DNA of 6,628 bases from RGIG995 sp045635765 (GTDB lineage Bacteria; Bacillota; Clostridia; Oscillospirales; UBA644), in NCBI GenBank assembly GCA_045635765.1, contig JAZTWH010000051.1, positions 1-6,628 on the forward strand, read 5' to 3'. A program made the translations under genes and the position numbers. Under the pieces are notes generated by a model. That model was not told the origin of the DNA, did not search any database, and saw only the letters and a program-made list of their open reading frames with translations. Of this stretch, positions 4,526 to 6,628 are shown piece after piece (position 1 is the stretch's first letter; each line of letters opens with the position of its first letter).

Positions 4526-6628
4526 AGGGGTTTGACGTTCCAGATGTTTTCCCCGTAGTCCCGGATGCTTCGGTCGGAGGAGAAGAAGCCGGCCTTGGCG
4601 ATATTGACCAGGGATTTCTGATTCCACAGGGTCGGCTCGTTTGCGTATTCCCGGCTGATGACACTCTGGACCTGACGGTACGATTCAAAGTCCGCCAGAT
4701 TCATATAGGGATCGGAGAAGCGGCTGTCCATAATCAGACTGTCCGCCAGATCGGCAAAGGATTCTCCGCAGATGCCGGTGCGTAGGGTGTCGATGATCCG
4801 ACGGATCCGGGGGTTGGAGTTATAATAATCCACCGGACGGTACCCTCTGCGGTACAGCTCGGAGACCTCTTCCGTCCGAAGTCCGAAGAGGAAGATGTTG
4901 TCGTCCCCCACCTCCTGGTGAATCTCCACGTTTGCCCCGTCGAGGGTTCCCACGGTCAGGGCTCCGTTGATCATCAGCTTCATGTTGCCCGTGCCGCTGG
5001 CTTCGGTTCCTGCCTGGGAGATCTGTTCCGAAAGGTCGGCGGCCGGCATGAGATATTCGGCCATGGTGACCCGGTAATTTTCCGCAAAAATGACCCGGAG
5101 CTTCTTGTTTACGGCGGGGTCGCCGTTGATCATCTTTGCAATGGACGAAATGAACATAATGATCCGTTTCGCCATGTAGTAGCCCGAAGCGGCCTTGGCG
5201 GCAAAGAGGAAGGTTTTGGGGGTAAATTCCATATCCGGGTGGTCCTTGAGGTCCAGATAGAGGGAAAGAATGTGCAGGGCGTTCAGGAGTTGACGCTTGT
5301 ATTCGTGGAGCCGCTTGACCTGGACGTCCAACATTAGGTCGGGGTCGGGGAGGATCTCGCATCCTTCCCGTTTCAAAAATTTTGCAAAGCGTTCCTTATT
5401 TTCTTTTTTGATTTTAGCCAATTGCTCCAAAACCTGAGCGTCCTCTCGGTATTTGAGGAATTGACTCATTTGAGAGGCGTCGTTGACAAATCCGTCCCCG
5501 ATACACTCCTTCAACAGATTGGTCAGCCCCGGATTGGATTGACATAGCCAACGCCGGTGGTCGATGCCGTTGGTAACGTTGGTGAATTTGCCGGGGTAGA
5601 CGTCGTTGAAATCCCGGAAAACCCGGTCCTTGAGAATCTGACTGTGCAGAGCCGAGACTCCGTTGACCTTGTTGGAGCCGATGACCGAGAGATTCGCCAT
5701 GCGGACGGAAGAATTGGCCAGGATGGCCATCCGGGAGATTTTATCCCAATCCCCGTTGGTTTTTTGGAACATCTCTTCACAGAAGCGACGGTTAATTTCC
5801 TTGACGATGGAATAAATTCTCGGCAGAATGGCCTGGAAGGTGGCTTCATTCCAGGTTTCCAGGGCTTCGGACATGACCGTATGGTTGGTGTAATTGATGG
5901 TGCGGCAAACGATGTCCCAGGATTCTTCCCAGCCGTACCCGCAGTCGTCGATAAAAATACGCATCAGCTCGGGAATACAAAGGGAAGGATGGGTGTCGTT
6001 GATGTGAATGACCGCTTTTTCGGGCAACGTCTTCAGATCGCCGTATTTGGCAAGGTGGGTCTTAATAATATTCTGCAATGCGGCGGAGACCAAAAAATAC
6101 TGTTGACGCAGTCGCAGAGATTTTCCCTGAAGATGATTGTCGGGGGGATAAAGAATCTTGGAGATCATTTCGGCGTTGGTATTTTCCTCCGCCGCCCGAA
6201 TGTAATCTCCCTGGGAGAACAAGCTCATGTCCACGGGGTTTTTCGCCGTGGCCTTCCAGAGCCGCAACCGGCTGACCCCGGGCGTATCGTACCCGGGAAT
6301 CATCAGATCGTAGGGGGTCGCCCGAATGACGTTGGCGTTGTAATGGTGAACCACCAGCCGTCCGTTTTCCCAGGATTCTTCAATGTGACCCCCCAGAGGA
6401 ACGTCCACCGCTTCGTCTAAACGGGGGGAAAGCCAGACTTCTCCCATGGGAAGCCAGGTGTCGGACAATTCCATTTGCCATCCGTCTACGATTTTTTGCT
6501 TAAACATTCCCAACTCGTAGCAAATGCTGTGGCCGGTGGCAAGATAATTGCGGGAGGCCATGGATTCCATGAAGCACGCCGCCAGCCGCCCCAATCCCCC
6601 GTTGCCCAGCCCGGCATCGGGCTCCAGA
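4510..6628 (-). CDS. glgP: Glycogen/starch/maltodextrin phosphorylase, N-terminus outside the window
   Basis: A PLP-dependent GT35 enzyme that releases glucose-1-phosphate from the non-reducing ends of alpha-1,4-glucans using phosphate. The frame is open to the right edge and 705 residues are visible, beginning LEPDAGLGNGGLGRLAA. This is a conserved internal family motif, so the TTG at 6594 is not a start. The family usually has about 800-830 residues, so roughly 100-120 are missing. In visible-residue numbering, family blocks include NHTVMSEALETW (248-259), NVTNGIDHRRWL (350-361), KRLHEYKRQLLN (438-449), and EASGTGNMKLMINGALT (542-558), where Lys550 should carry the PLP Schiff base. The C-terminus is canonical, ending with GENIWNVKPLEAAT. 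The coupled GH13 enzyme is a logical partner for branch stubs and short oligosaccharides. Choice between glycogen and maltodextrin substrate is not readable; glgP is the general symbol. Confidence 0.96.
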   Translation of the reverse strand, partial: LEPDAGLGNGGLGRLAACFMESMASRNYLATGHSICYELGMFKQKIVDGWQMELSDTWLPMGEVWLSPRLDEAVDVPLGGHIEESWENGRLVVHHYNANVIRATPYDLMIPGYDTPGVSRLRLWKATAKNPVDMSLFSQGDYIRAAEENTNAEMISKILYPPDNHLQGKSLRLRQQYFLVSAALQNIIKTHLAKYGDLKTLPEKAVIHINDTHPSLCIPELMRIFIDDCGYGWEESWDIVCRTINYTNHTVMSEALETWNEATFQAILPRIYSIVKEINRRFCEEMFQKTNGDWDKISRMAILANSSVRMANLSVIGSNKVNGVSALHSQILKDRVFRDFNDVYPGKFTNVTNGIDHRRWLCQSNPGLTNLLKECIGDGFVNDASQMSQFLKYREDAQVLEQLAKIKKENKERFAKFLKREGCEILPDPDLMLDVQVKRLHEYKRQLLNALHILSLYLDLKDHPDMEFTPKTFLFAAKAASGYYMAKRIIMFISSIAKMINGDPAVNKKLRVIFAENYRVTMAEYLMPAADLSEQISQAGTEASGTGNMKLMINGALTVGTLDGANVEIHQEVGDDNIFLFGLRTEEVSELYRRGYRPVDYYNSNPRIRRIIDTLRTGICGESFADLADSLIMDSRFSDPYMNLADFESYRQVQSVISREYANEPTLWNQKSLVNIAKAGFFSSDRSIRDYGENIWNVKPLEAAT

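Noticed and set aside
4513..4627. Longer GH13 start at the ATG at 4627
   Set aside because: It would overlap glgP by over 100 bases in its conserved C-terminal region. The added residues have no family similarity, and the GTG at the stop-start overlap has a good ribosome binding site.
5557..6420. Long plus-strand open frame (287 residues) antisense to glgP
   Set aside because: It lies wholly opposite well-conserved phosphorylase codons and has no recognisable motif, so it is a shadow of the real gene.

Overview
The window reads as chromosomal DNA from an anaerobic Bacillota (Clostridia-like) bacterium. This is an inference from strong AAGGAGG-type ribosome binding sites, sigma-A-like promoter hexamers, a sodium-pump decarboxylase beta subunit with a very small partner protein, and a glycogen phosphorylase/GH13 pair. 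The species cannot be named from the sequence. All supported genes lie on the minus strand, so transcription runs from high to low coordinates.

From right to left, the first unit is glycogen/alpha-glucan breakdown. A glycogen phosphorylase gene (glgP) is cut by the right window edge. It overlaps by four bases (GTGA) an intracellular neopullulanase/cyclomaltodextrinase-like GH13 glycosidase. The phosphorylase would release glucose-1-phosphate from alpha-1,4 chains, and the GH13 enzyme would hydrolyse limit dextrins or malto-oligosaccharides. The unit ends at a near-perfect intrinsic terminator (2522-2554). Its promoter lies outside the window.

The second unit starts at a strong extended -10 promoter (2439-2467). 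It drives a sodium-translocating decarboxylase beta subunit (oadB-like), then a 44-residue single-pass membrane protein resembling a shortened gamma (OadG) subunit, then, after a 9-bp hairpin, pncC (nicotinamide-nucleotide amidase, CinA C-terminal type). The hairpin can pair in two mutually exclusive ways, one of which hides the pncC ribosome binding site. The decarboxylase alpha subunit and biotin carrier are not here, so the pump must be completed from elsewhere in the genome.

The leftmost 511 bases hold no gene that I can support. About 200-530 is a GC-rich mosaic of short repeats: a 37-bp tandem duplication with a perfect 11-bp dyad, seven tandem copies of an 8-bp unit, a four-tract G-quadruplex motif, and five copies of an AGGTTTGCC-type motif, the last of which forms the end of pncC. 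This is the least conventional part of the window. I found no convincing new multi-gene system; the items worth following are the repeat mosaic, the alternative hairpin before pncC, and the tiny OadG-like protein.
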